A stretch of 64,000 nt of DNA from Geopseudomonas aromaticivorans (GTDB lineage: Bacteria; Pseudomonadota; Gammaproteobacteria; Pseudomonadales; Pseudomonadaceae), in contig NZ_JAHRGL010000049.1 in the NCBI RefSeq assembly GCF_019097855.1, positions 35,758 through 99,757 on the forward strand. The letters are read 5' to 3'. Under the pieces are notes generated by a model that searched no databases, was not told where the DNA came from, and was given only the letters and a program-made list of their open reading frames with translations. The position numbers were made by a program, and so were the translations under genes. Of the stretch, positions 1 to 7,563 are shown in pieces. Within the stretch, counting starts at the first letter, position 1. Every line of letters starts with the position of its first letter.

Positions 1-309
1 CAGCGCCTGCCAGACGCGCTGCTGAAAGGCGGTGCCGCGCAGGTCGAGCGGCAGATCGAGGCCGCGCTGCGGCGCCTCGACGAACGCCACCACCTGCGCC
101 AGCAGCGCCGCCAGGCCGGCCTGGTCCTCGCGCCGCTCGCTGCGCGGGAAGCGCGCCTGCAGCTCGTCCGCCAGGGCGGCAGCCTCGTCGCCGAGGAGGA
201 TCGCGCACAGGCCGCGCTCGCTCTGCGCCACCAGCAGCGCGCCCAGGGCGCAGTGGCCGCTGGCGAAACGGATGACGGCGGTCGGTTGGCGAGGGCTGGC
301 GGTGTGCAT
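1..309 (-). CDS. Methylated-DNA--protein-cysteine methyltransferase (Ogt/Ada C-terminal type), 5' part
   Basis: Reverse-strand frame open from an ATG at 309 to the window edge, giving the first 103 residues. The visible end reads LDLRGTAFQQRVWQAL, a signature of the DNA-binding domain shared by Ada (C-terminal half) and Ogt, which transfer alkyl groups from O6-alkylguanine to their own cysteine. The PCHRV active site lies beyond the window and was not seen. AAGGA sits eight bases before the ATG. About 100 residues precede the AFQQRVWQ motif, which fits a stand-alone Ogt-like protein rather than the two-domain Ada regulator, although the frame stays open upstream. It is divergent from the alkA-like gene, making an alkylation-repair pair. 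Confidence 0.85.
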   Translation of the reverse strand, partial: MHTASPRQPTAVIRFASGHCALGALLVAQSERGLCAILLGDEAAALADELQARFPRSERREDQAGLAALLAQVVAFVEAPQRGLDLPLDLRGTAFQQRVWQAL

Positions 310-401
310 TGGACGTTCCTTTCGCGGCAGCAGTGGACGAAGATGACTGTACCCGCCGCGCTGCCGCGGCGCACCCTGCTCCCGCCTGACGGACCACGCC
401 G

Positions 402-1022
402 ATGCCGAGCCCCGACTACCACGCCGCCAGCGCCCACCTGGCGGCCATCGACGCCGACTGGGCGCGCCTGGTCGCCCAGGTCGGCCCCTGCACCCTCGCC
501 GCCGAGACGACCGGCGAACCCTACGCGGCGCTGGTGCGCGCGGTGGCCTACCAGCAGCTGCACGGCCGCGCCGCCGAGGCCATACTCGGGCGCCTGCTCG
601 CGCTCTATCCGGACAGCACCTTTCCGACGCCCGAACACCTGCTGGCCACCGACTTTGCGCGCCTGCGCGCCTGCGGCCTGTCTGCGCGCAAGATCGAGAC
701 CATTCAGGGCCTCGCCGCGGGCGCGCTGAGCGGCCTGGTGCCGAGCCGCGCCGCCGCCGCGGGCATGGACGACGAGGCGCTGATCCAGCGCCTGGTCAGC
801 CTGCGCGGCATCGGCCGCTGGACCGTGGAGATGCTGCTGATCTTCAGCCTCGGGCGCCTGGACGTCCTGCCGGCCGACGACTTCGGCGTGCGCAACGGCT
901 ACCGCCGGCTCAAGCGCCTCGACGCCCTGCCCACGCCTCGCGAGGTCGCGCGCGCGGGGCTGCCCTGGAGCCCCTGGCGCAGCGTGGCGGCCTGGTACCT
1001 GTGGCGGGTGCCGGCCGCGTGA
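402..1022 (+). CDS. alkA: DNA-3-methyladenine glycosylase, AlkA/HhH-GPD family
   Basis: 206-residue helix-hairpin-helix glycosylase that would excise alkylated purines to start base excision repair in the cytoplasm. The hairpin and GPD region reads LRGIGRWTVEMLLIFSLGR followed by LPADDFGVRNGYRRL, where the second Asp of the ADD stretch is the expected catalytic acid. Compared with E. coli AlkA (about 280 residues) it lacks the N-terminal beta domain and matches the short AlkA-like form. Divergent from the adjacent methyltransferase gene with 92 bp between them, so the two probably share a control region. No convincing Shine-Dalgarno before the chosen ATG; the frame upstream is open for only a short distance. 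Confidence 0.85.
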   Translation: MPSPDYHAASAHLAAIDADWARLVAQVGPCTLAAETTGEPYAALVRAVAYQQLHGRAAEAILGRLLALYPDSTFPTPEHLLATDFARLRACGLSARKIETIQGLAAGALSGLVPSRAAAAGMDDEALIQRLVSLRGIGRWTVEMLLIFSLGRLDVLPADDFGVRNGYRRLKRLDALPTPREVARAGLPWSPWRSVAAWYLWRVPAA

Positions 1023-1079
1023 CGGCGATGGACGGCTGCCGCTAGACTCGAGGCCCCTTCAGCCACCGAGCACCGCTCC

Positions 1080-1523
1080 ATGGCACGCCTGCAGCTTGAA
1101 TTGCCCGAAGACGGCTTTTGCTATGCCACCCGCCTGCACGTGCGCAGCACCGACATCAACTCCGGCCACCACCTCGGCAACGATGCGCTGATCTCGATGC
1201 TCTCCGAAGCACGCTCGCGCTTCCTGTTCGCCCACGGCATCGACGACAACCAGGGCGGCAGCCTCGGCGTGATCGTCACCGACCTGGCCACCCTGTACAA
1301 AGCCGAGGCCCGCGCCCGCGACGAGCTGCTGTTCGAGCTCGGCGTGACGGACCTCAACAAGTACGGCGGCGACGTCATCTTCCGCGTCAGCCGCCCGGCC
1401 GACGGCACCCTGATCGCCCTGGCCAAGACCGGTTTCGTGTTCTTCGACTACCGGGCCGGCAAGGTGGCGCCGATGCCCGCCGAGTTCCGCGCGCACTTCC
1501 CGCACGCCGCGCAGAGCTGCTAG
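1080..1523 (+). CDS. Hotdog-fold acyl-CoA thioesterase
   Basis: 147 residues of the 4-hydroxybenzoyl-CoA thioesterase/YbgC-like hotdog family, expected to hydrolyse a cytoplasmic acyl-CoA. The central RSTDINSGHHLGNDALISML segment is the usual hotdog helix entry (D-x-N/D-x-x-x-H-x-x-N), and the length is typical. The substrate cannot be inferred. It follows alkA on the same strand after 57 bp and could be co-transcribed. GCTAGACTC at 1037-1045 resembles a -10 element, so an own promoter is equally possible. Confidence 0.75.
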   Translation: MARLQLELPEDGFCYATRLHVRSTDINSGHHLGNDALISMLSEARSRFLFAHGIDDNQGGSLGVIVTDLATLYKAEARARDELLFELGVTDLNKYGGDVIFRVSRPADGTLIALAKTGFVFFDYRAGKVAPMPAEFRAHFPHAAQSC

Positions 1524-1560
1524 CCCGGCCCCGGCGCGCGCGGCAGCAGCCGAGGCAGTC

Positions 1561-1648
1561 CTCAGAAGAGCCGGCAATCAGCAACGCCGGCGATACTCCC
1601 TATGGGTCCATGGCCCGGGGTCGGGCACGGTCGGCGGCTGGCTAGACT
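1561..1648. repeat. Upstream-region repeat, copy 1
   Basis: Two blocks recur exactly 1000 bp downstream. One is 22 bp at 1561-1582 (21 of 22 identical to 2561-2582), and the other is GCTGGCTAGACT at 1637-1648 (identical to 2637-2648). Spacing between the blocks is the same in both copies. Each copy precedes a gene for an exported or anchored protein, and the second block looks like a -10 promoter box. Confidence 0.6.
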
Positions 1649-1789
1649 GTCATCCAGGCGGTACGCCCAATCGCGCCACCCGAGCAGACGGCCTGTGCCT
1701 GGCGCCGCTGACCGCCGCCCCAACCACAGCCGCGCCGCCTGGCGGGTAGCGTAGCCGCGGCTGTCACTTCCCGCCCGCGAGGGATGACC

Positions 1790-2551
1790 ATGGACAGCCC
1801 CAGCGCCAGCCCCCCCGCGGCCCGCCGCCCCAATCGATCAGCGCGAGGTCGCAGCACCTCGACGCGCCTGCTCATCCTGCTCGGCGTGCTGGCCGGCCTC
1901 GCCCTGGCCCTGACCCTGGTGGTGCAGCAGGACCTGCTGGGCCGGCGGCCGCCACCAGCGCCACAACCGGTGCCGAGCGTGGCCGTGCCCAGCCCCGCGC
2001 CAGCGGAAGTGGCGCCGCCGGCCCCGGTCGCGGCAAAGCCCAAGGCCGCCGCGCCAAAGCCGCACAAGCCGCCCGTCGAGCGGGAGCTGGCGCAGTGCCT
2101 GCCACGCAGCGGCGTGCTCGACAATCGGGTGGCGCGCTGCCGCTTCGGCACCGCGGACGGCGCCCCGGCCGAAGCCGCCCGCAGCGGGCCGGCCAAGGGC
2201 ATGGTTTCCGCCGAGTACCTCGCCCGCTATCGCGCCGAGCGCGAAAATCCGCCGCCGGCCGCCGCCGACGGCCGCCTCGAGCGCACCAGCCAGCCGATCC
2301 AGCACAGCGACGGCAAGAACTACCTGGCCGAATGGAGCGTGCGCGACAACCAAATCGACCACGCCAGCGTCTGCGGCAACTACCTGCAGAACTCCATCGA
2401 ACACCGCGAATGCCGCAAGGCGGCCAAGGCGTGGTATCGGCAGGAATGCCGACGCTGGGAGCAGCGCCAGGACCCCGAGCGCGCGGAGCGGGCCCAGCGC
2501 ATGCGCGAGCGCTATTGCAGCGCGGCCGCCAGCTTCCGGCCGGCAGGCTGA
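1790..2551 (+). CDS. Unknown membrane-anchored protein with Cys-rich C-terminal domain
   Basis: 253 residues, not recognised. An Arg-rich N-terminus is followed by one hydrophobic helix (about residues 25-45, LLILLGVLAGLALALTLVV), then a Pro/Ala-rich linker (about 50-90). A probably periplasmic domain follows, with six cysteines, two in QCLPRSG..ARCRF and four in VCGNY..ECRKAAK..ECRRW..YCSAA. This suggests a type II anchored protein with disulfides. The second ATG (1790) is preferred because GAGGG lies seven bases ahead of it, whereas the ATG at 1784 abuts the same GAGGG. A perfect 13-bp hairpin begins at the stop codon. No function is proposed. Confidence 0.6.
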   Translation: MDSPSASPPAARRPNRSARGRSTSTRLLILLGVLAGLALALTLVVQQDLLGRRPPPAPQPVPSVAVPSPAPAEVAPPAPVAAKPKAAAPKPHKPPVERELAQCLPRSGVLDNRVARCRFGTADGAPAEAARSGPAKGMVSAEYLARYRAERENPPPAAADGRLERTSQPIQHSDGKNYLAEWSVRDNQIDHASVCGNYLQNSIEHRECRKAAKAWYRQECRRWEQRQDPERAERAQRMRERYCSAAASFRPAG

Positions 2552-2579
2552 TTGCCGGCGCTCAGAAGCGCCGGCAATC
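2550..2579 (+). terminator. Perfect hairpin overlapping a stop codon
   Basis: Stem 2550-2562 pairs with 2567-2579 (13 bp, loop CAGA) directly at the end of the preceding gene. There is no T run after it, so it may be an mRNA-stabilising 3' hairpin or a weak terminator. Its right arm is also part of the 22-bp upstream repeat. Confidence 0.5.
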
Positions 2580-2648
2580 AGCGCCGCCGCCGCTACTTCA
2601 TATCAGTCGAACGCCGGCCCCTTGCGCCGCACACGGGCTGGCTAGACT
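2561..2648. repeat. Upstream-region repeat, copy 2
   Basis: Partner of the repeat at 1561-1648, exactly 1000 bp away; see that entry. It lies ahead of the DUF2790 gene at 2737. GGCTGGCTAGACTTT at 2636-2650 is a plausible -10 region. Confidence 0.6.
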
Positions 2649-2736
2649 TTCAGCGAGACGTCACGAACCAGGCTGCACACGGGAAAGTCAGCTTGATCTG
2701 GGTAGGGAGGCTTTCTGTCGGACTACCGAGGTACCT

Positions 2737-3003
2737 ATGAACTGCAAATATCTTCTGCTGCCACTGACGGTCTGCTCCGCCCTGGCCATGGCCGGCGAAG
2801 CGCAGGTACAGAACTACGTCTACGGCATGCCGCTGGATATCAACAAGGTCGTCAGCATCAGCGAGCCGGAGGCGGTCTGCGGGGTGGTCACCGCGCAGAT
2901 GACCTACGAGGACTCCCAGGGCGTCCAGCGCGAGCTCGACTACCAGAAGTGGAGCAACGGCTGTGGCATCTTCGACGACGGCGGCCTGGGCATGGGCTAT
3001 TGA
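2737..3003 (+). CDS. DUF2790 small periplasmic protein
   Basis: 88 residues with a signal peptide (MNCKYLLLPLTVCSALAMAG, cleavage expected near AMA-GEA). The mature part contains YVYGMPLDINKVVSI, the spaced CGVVTAQMTYEDSQG and an NGC near the C-terminus, the hallmarks of the Pseudomonas DUF2790 family. Function is unknown; two conserved cysteines suggest a disulfide. GAGG lies upstream of the ATG. The frame is open far upstream, but the signal peptide and Shine-Dalgarno fix this start. A second family member lies at 5904-6176 on the opposite strand. Confidence 0.8.
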   Translation: MNCKYLLLPLTVCSALAMAGEAQVQNYVYGMPLDINKVVSISEPEAVCGVVTAQMTYEDSQGVQRELDYQKWSNGCGIFDDGGLGMGY

Positions 3004-3084
3004 TCGCCAGGCGCAACGGCCACCCGCACCGCACGCGCGGCCAGGGTGGCCAGCGCCCCGGGTTATCCCGCCCCCGGTCCCGCC

Positions 3085-3975
3085 TCAGCCCTGCAGCGCG
3101 AGGATGCGCCGCGCGCCGTTGAGCACCAGCAGACCGACCACGCTGCCGATCAGCAGGTCGGGCCACGCCGAGCCGCTCCAGGCCACCAGCGCCCCGGCCA
3201 CGATCACTCCGAGGTTGGCCAGCACGTCGTTGGCCGAGAAGATCCAGCTGGCGCGCATGTGGGCGCCGCCGTCGCGATGCCCCGAAATCAGCCACAGGCA
3301 GGCGACGTTGGCGAGCAGCGCCAGCAGGCCGATGGCCATCATCGACAGCGACTGCGGCTCGCTGCCGTAGACGAAGCGCCGCCCCACCTCCACCAGCGCG
3401 CCGAGGGCGAGGATCAGCTGCAGCACCCCGGCAAAGCGCGCGGCAGCGACCTGGCGCGCCACGCTGCGCCCCACCGCGAGCAGCGCCACGCCGTACACCG
3501 CGGCGTCGGCGAACATGTCCAGCGAGTCGGCGATCAGCCCGGTGGACTGCGCCAGCCAGCCGCTGCCCAGCTCGACCGCGAACATCAGCGCGTTGATCGC
3601 CAGCAACCACCTGAGCACGCTGGCCTGCCGACTGCTCTGCGCGGCGGCGCGGCGCTGTTGCTGTTCGAGCACGGCGCCATCCACCGCCTCGCTGGCCTCC
3701 AGGCGCGCGCCCAGGCCGAGGCTTTCCAGCCGCGCGCTGATCGGCGCTACGGCGCCGGCATGCACCACCTGCAGGCGCCGCGCGGGCAGGTCGAAGACCA
3801 GCGCGGTCACCTCCGGCAGCGGCTCGAGGGCCAGGCGCACCATGCGCTCCTCGGCGGCGCAGTCCATCTTCGCCACCACGAAATGACTGACCTGGCCGCC
3901 CGCACCGGCCGCCACCCGCGGGCTTTCCGGCGGTACGCCGGCGCTGCAGCCGCAGTTGCCCTGGCACTCAGCCAT
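3085..3975 (-). CDS. Cation diffusion facilitator transporter with Cys-rich/HMA-like N-terminus
   Basis: 296 residues. The N-terminus (MAECQGNCGCSAG) is Cys-rich, then a domain of about 70 residues containing VAKMDCAAEERMVRLAL resembles a heavy-metal-associated domain with only one of its two cysteines. A CDF-type membrane part follows, with the family helix LIADSLDMFADAAVYG and a second motif ASWIFSANDVLANLG; each carries an Asp pair suited to metal binding. It should export a divalent metal from the cytoplasm, metal unspecified. The start overlaps the stop of the ArsA-like gene by 8 bp (ATGGCTGA), so the two are translationally coupled. Confidence 0.8.
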   Translation of the reverse strand: MAECQGNCGCSAGVPPESPRVAAGAGGQVSHFVVAKMDCAAEERMVRLALEPLPEVTALVFDLPARRLQVVHAGAVAPISARLESLGLGARLEASEAVDGAVLEQQQRRAAAQSSRQASVLRWLLAINALMFAVELGSGWLAQSTGLIADSLDMFADAAVYGVALLAVGRSVARQVAAARFAGVLQLILALGALVEVGRRFVYGSEPQSLSMMAIGLLALLANVACLWLISGHRDGGAHMRASWIFSANDVLANLGVIVAGALVAWSGSAWPDLLIGSVVGLLVLNGARRILALQG

Positions 3976-5734
3976 CGACCGCACCCTCGGCCAGCTGCAG
4001 CAGGCGCTGCACGCCGATCGGCTCCTGCTCCAGCAGCGGCACCACCGCGTAGCGCGGCGCATGGCGGTTGGCCACCGCCTCGATCTCGGCCAGTTCGTTG
4101 CGCGCGCGCAGGCGCAGCAGCGGCGAGCGCGGCCGCGCCGCGGCGACGCTGTTGTTGATAACCCAGGCCCACGGCTGGATGCCGGCGCGGCGCAGGTCGG
4201 CCTGCAGGTTGGCGGCCTCCAGCACCGGGGTGGTTTCCGCCAGGGTCACCAGCAGCACCTTGGTCTGCCTGGGGTCCTGCAGCTGCATCATCGGCGTGGA
4301 GAAGCGCATGCTGCTGCCCTCCATCTGCCGAGCGATCTCGCGGTGGTAGGCGCCGGTGGCGTCGAGCAGCAGCAGGGTGTGGCCGGTGGGCGCGGTGTCC
4401 ATCACCACGAACTTGCGCCCGGCCTCGCGGATCACCCGCGAGAAGGCCTGGAACACGGCGATCTCCTCGGTGCACGGCGAACGCAGGTCCTCGGCCAGCA
4501 GCGCCCTGCCCTGCTCGTCCAGCTTGGCGCCCTTGCTGTCCATGACGTGCTGGCGGTAGCTCTCGGTCACCGTGTGCGGGTCGATGCGGCTGACGGTGAG
4601 GTTGTCCAGCGAGCCCTCGAGGGTTTCCGCCAGGTGCGCCGCCGGGTCGGAGGTGGTCAGGTGCACCGGCAGGCCGCGCTTGGCCAGCTCCACCGCCACC
4701 GCGGCGGCCAGGGTGGTCTTGCCCACCCCGCCCTTGCCCATCAGCATCACCAGGCCGTGGCCGTCGGCGGCGATGTCGTCGACCAGGCTGGCCAGGCTGG
4801 GCGCTTCCAGCAGGTCGGCCTGCTCCAGCAGCGGCGCCGCCGCGGTCGGGGCGGCGGCGAACAGCTGGCGCAGGGCGTCGAGGCCGACCAGGTTGAACGC
4901 CTTGAGCGGCAGCTGGTCGCACGGCAGGGCACGCAGCGCCTCGGGCATCGCCGCCAGCGCCGCCGCCTCGCGCTCGCACAGCGCCGCGGCCAGCGGGTCG
5001 CCGGCGGCCTCGCTGCACGGCAGCACGCCGTTGATCACCAGGTACTGCTGGCGCAGGCCGATGGCGGCGAGTTCCTCGTGGGTGCGCGCCACCTCGCGTA
5101 GGGTGGCCTGCTGGGCGCGCGCCACCAGCACCAGGCGGGTGCGCTGCGGATCGGCCAGCGCTGCCACCGCCGCGCGGTACTGTTCGCGCTGCTTGTCCAG
5201 CCCGGCCAGCGGGCCGAGACAGGAGGCGTCACCCTTGCCGGCCTCGAGGAAGCCGCTCCAGGCGCCGGGCAGCTGCAGCAGGCGGATGGTGTGCCCGGTC
5301 GGCGCGGTATCGAAGATGATGTGCTCGTAGGCGGCGGTCAGACTGGAGTCGACCAGCAGCGCGGTGAACTCGTCGAAGGCGGCGATCTCGGTGGTGCAGG
5401 CGCCGGACAGCTGCTCCTCCATGCCGCGCACCTCCTCCGCCGGCAGGCTGCCGCGCGCCGGGCCGACGATGCGCTCGCGATACAGCTGGGCGGCGGCCTG
5501 CGGGTCGATCTCCAGTGCGGCGAGGTTGGCCACCGCCGGCACCGGGGTGATGCGGTTGCCGATGGCGATGCCGAACACCTGGCCGACGTTGGAGGCCGGG
5601 TCGGTGCTGACCAACAGCACCCGCCGGCCGCCTTCGGCGAGGCGGATGGCGGTGGCGCAGGCGATCGAGGTCTTGCCGACCCCGCCCTTGCCGGTGAAGA
5701 ACAGGAAGCGTGGCGCTTGCTCGAGAAATTCCAT
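3968..5734 (-). CDS. arsA: ArsA-like double ATPase
   Basis: 588 residues, the usual size of tandem ArsA. There are two deviant Walker A loops, TGKGGVGKT near residue 14 and MGKGGVGKT near 332, and two DTAPTGHT signature stretches. In classical systems ArsA energises the arsenite channel ArsB. Here no arsB, arsR, arsC or arsD is nearby, and the only partner is the overlapping CDF transporter, so an arsenic role is uncertain. It could act as a metal-delivery ATPase for the CDF protein. The start is the first ATG of the frame. Confidence 0.85.
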   Translation of the reverse strand: MEFLEQAPRFLFFTGKGGVGKTSIACATAIRLAEGGRRVLLVSTDPASNVGQVFGIAIGNRITPVPAVANLAALEIDPQAAAQLYRERIVGPARGSLPAEEVRGMEEQLSGACTTEIAAFDEFTALLVDSSLTAAYEHIIFDTAPTGHTIRLLQLPGAWSGFLEAGKGDASCLGPLAGLDKQREQYRAAVAALADPQRTRLVLVARAQQATLREVARTHEELAAIGLRQQYLVINGVLPCSEAAGDPLAAALCEREAAALAAMPEALRALPCDQLPLKAFNLVGLDALRQLFAAAPTAAAPLLEQADLLEAPSLASLVDDIAADGHGLVMLMGKGGVGKTTLAAAVAVELAKRGLPVHLTTSDPAAHLAETLEGSLDNLTVSRIDPHTVTESYRQHVMDSKGAKLDEQGRALLAEDLRSPCTEEIAVFQAFSRVIREAGRKFVVMDTAPTGHTLLLLDATGAYHREIARQMEGSSMRFSTPMMQLQDPRQTKVLLVTLAETTPVLEAANLQADLRRAGIQPWAWVINNSVAAARPRSPLLRLRARNELAEIEAVANRHAPRYAVVPLLEQEPIGVQRLLQLAEGAVDG

Positions 5735-5847
5735 GCGAAGGCTCCGGGGCGGACGACGGTGCAGGCGATTGCAGCACGGTCTGTGCAGACCTGCAGTCTA
5801 GGCCGACAGCCTCCCGCCTCGCCCTGCGCGGCGTCAATCGCCACAAC

Positions 5848-5879
5848 GACAAAGGGGCGCCCGAGGGCGCCCCTTTGTC
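5848..5879 (-). terminator. Intrinsic terminator after the second DUF2790 gene
   Basis: A 15-bp perfect inverted repeat (5848-5862 with 5865-5879) of CAAAGGGGCGC type. On the minus strand it is followed by a T/G-rich stretch. It lies 25 bp beyond the stop of the DUF2790 gene at 5904-6176. Confidence 0.75.
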
Positions 5880-5903
5880 TGCAGACGGCAGTGGAAGCGG
5901 CGA

Positions 5904-6176
5904 TCAGCCGTTGTCGCAGCCGCTGCCCATCACCAGGTACTCCAGGGTATGCCGCTGGCCCTGATGATCCTCGTACACCATCTGCACCGGCGCGGGGCCG
6001 CAGATATTCGGGGTCTCGGCCGGGCGGATAACCCGGGCGACATCCAGATCCATCCCATAGTTGTAGTGCTCGACGTTCTGCAAATCCTGATTTTCAACAT
6101 TTGCCGGCCGTTGTTCGGCCGCAACCATGCACGAGACTCCAGTCAGAGCCAGAGCCAGCAGGGTCAGCGCTTTCAT
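5904..6176 (-). CDS. DUF2790 small periplasmic protein, second copy
   Basis: 90 residues: signal peptide MKALTLLALALTGVSCMVAA, then a family core with YNYGMDLDVARVIRP, NICGPAPVQMVYEDHQG and a C-terminal GSGCDNG. The CGxxxxQMxYED block is shared with the paralogue at 2737-3003. Function unknown, exported. Monocistronic with its own terminator; the 270 bp upstream hold a small inverted repeat and no other gene. Confidence 0.8.
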   Translation of the reverse strand: MKALTLLALALTGVSCMVAAEQRPANVENQDLQNVEHYNYGMDLDVARVIRPAETPNICGPAPVQMVYEDHQGQRHTLEYLVMGSGCDNG

Positions 6177-6214
6177 TGACAGTTACCTATCGGGCGAAAC
6201 TTCATCGAGGGGCA

Positions 6215-6241
6215 TCGACAGGCCCTTGTGAGGCCTGTCGA
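6215..6241. repeat. Inverted repeat in the intergenic region
   Basis: A 10-bp perfect stem (6215-6224 with 6232-6241, loop CTTGTGA), followed on the plus strand by AGTTTTCTT. No plus-strand gene ends here. It lies between the end of the efflux operon at 6447 and the DUF2790 start, so its role (terminator of the efflux transcript or leader structure) is open. Confidence 0.4.
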
Positions 6242-6446
6242 AGTTTTCTTGCGCAGTACTGGAAAACAGCGGCCGGGCAAACCGCGTGGCGCATGGTGCG
6301 GGCTTGCCCGTCCGTATTACTGCCTTTGCCTAGAAGGCGCGGCCATTTTAGGAAAGAAGGCCGAGCGCTTACACAACCAATGCAGACAGGGACTTTTGTC
6401 TGATTCGACAACAATGCCCGGCCATCCGTGGGCTACCGCGAGCCGC

Positions 6447-7340
6447 CTACCAGCGCAGCGGTACCGCGCGCGCCTCGCCGGTCGGCGGCGTGATGATCAC
6501 AGTGCAGGTCATCCCGGCCGCCAGTTCGAGGCCCTCGGGCAGGTCGTCGAGGTGGATGCGCACCGGCACGCGCTGGGCCAGGCGCACCCAGTTGAAGGTC
6601 GGGTTGACGTCGGCGATCAGCTCGCGGCTTTCCGGGTTGTCGCGGTCGTAGATGCCGCGGGCGAAGCTGTCGACCCGGCCGCTGAGCTGCTCGCCGCTCA
6701 TCAGGCGCATCTGCGCCTTGTCGCCGACGCGGATCAGCGGCAGGCGGGTTTCCTCGAAGTAGCCGTAGACGTAGAAGGAGTGGCGGTCGACCAGCGCCAT
6801 GGCCGCCTCGCCGCGGTTGGCGAAGTCGCCCTCGAACACGTTGAGGTTGGTGATGTAGCCGTCCACCGGCGCGCGCACCTCGGTGCGCTTGAGCTGCAGG
6901 CGCGCCTCGTCCAGCCGCGCCTGGGCCTCGAGCAGGTCGGCGCGCGCGGCGGCGGCGAGGTGGCTGGCGTCGCTGCGGCTCTCGCGCGACACCACCCGCT
7001 CGTTCATGTCGGCGCGCCGTGCGGCGTTGTCCTCGCGCATGCTCAGCTCGGCCTTGCGGGCCGCGACCAGCGCTTCGGCCTGGCGCACGGCGGTGCGGTA
7101 GTGCTCGGCATCGATGCGCAGCAGCAGGTCGCCCTTGCGCACCGTCTGGTTGTCGTGCACCGCCACCTCGACCACCAGGCCGGCGACGTCGGGGGCGATG
7201 TTGACCACCTCGGCGCGCACCCGGCCGTCGCGGGTCCAGGCCGAGTCCATGTAGTGCAGCCAGAGCGTGCGCACCAGCAGCACGGCGGCGGCAAAGACCA
7301 GCAGGGTGAAGACGACGCTGATGACTCTTTTCCAGGGCAT
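6447..7340 (-). CDS. HlyD-family periplasmic adaptor of FUSC efflux system 1 (AaeA-like)
   Basis: 297 residues: one N-terminal membrane helix (about 7-27), the adaptor signature SAWTRDGRVRAEVVNIAPDV, a lipoyl-like hairpin region, and a C-terminal barrel containing NPTFNWVRLAQRVPVRI. Adaptors of this type link an inner-membrane FUSC exporter to an outer-membrane channel for aromatic acids and other small organic acids. Last gene of a minus-strand operon, 22 bp after the DUF1656 gene. Closely related to the adaptor at 15823. Confidence 0.85.
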   Translation of the reverse strand: MPWKRVISVVFTLLVFAAAVLLVRTLWLHYMDSAWTRDGRVRAEVVNIAPDVAGLVVEVAVHDNQTVRKGDLLLRIDAEHYRTAVRQAEALVAARKAELSMREDNAARRADMNERVVSRESRSDASHLAAAARADLLEAQARLDEARLQLKRTEVRAPVDGYITNLNVFEGDFANRGEAAMALVDRHSFYVYGYFEETRLPLIRVGDKAQMRLMSGEQLSGRVDSFARGIYDRDNPESRELIADVNPTFNWVRLAQRVPVRIHLDDLPEGLELAAGMTCTVIITPPTGEARAVPLRW

Positions 7341-7362
7341 ATCCAGGCTCTATCGCGGCAGA

Positions 7363-7563
7363 TCAGTGGTAGACGAACAGCATCAGGGCGCCGTACAGGC
7401 AGGTGAACAGGCTCACCCGCAGCAGCGTCGGATGCCAGGCATGGCGGTACAGGCCGCTCCAGGCCACCAGGCGGTCGATGCCCCAGCCGACGGCCAGGGT
7501 GATGACGAACAGCAGGGTCAGGTTCGGCAGGTAGACGCCGAACAGGGCGATTTCACGCGGCAT
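7363..7563 (-). CDS. DUF1656 small inner-membrane protein (AaeX-like), system 1
   Basis: 66 residues with two hydrophobic segments and the family motif IALFGVYLPNLTLLF near the N-terminus plus YRHAWHPTLLRVSLF. DUF1656 proteins accompany AaeA/AaeB-type exporters; their exact role is not established. The start overlaps the end of the FUSC gene by 11 bp. The position between FUSC and HlyD genes is conserved in system 2 of this window. Confidence 0.85.
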   Translation of the reverse strand: MPREIALFGVYLPNLTLLFVITLAVGWGIDRLVAWSGLYRHAWHPTLLRVSLFTCLYGALMLFVYH

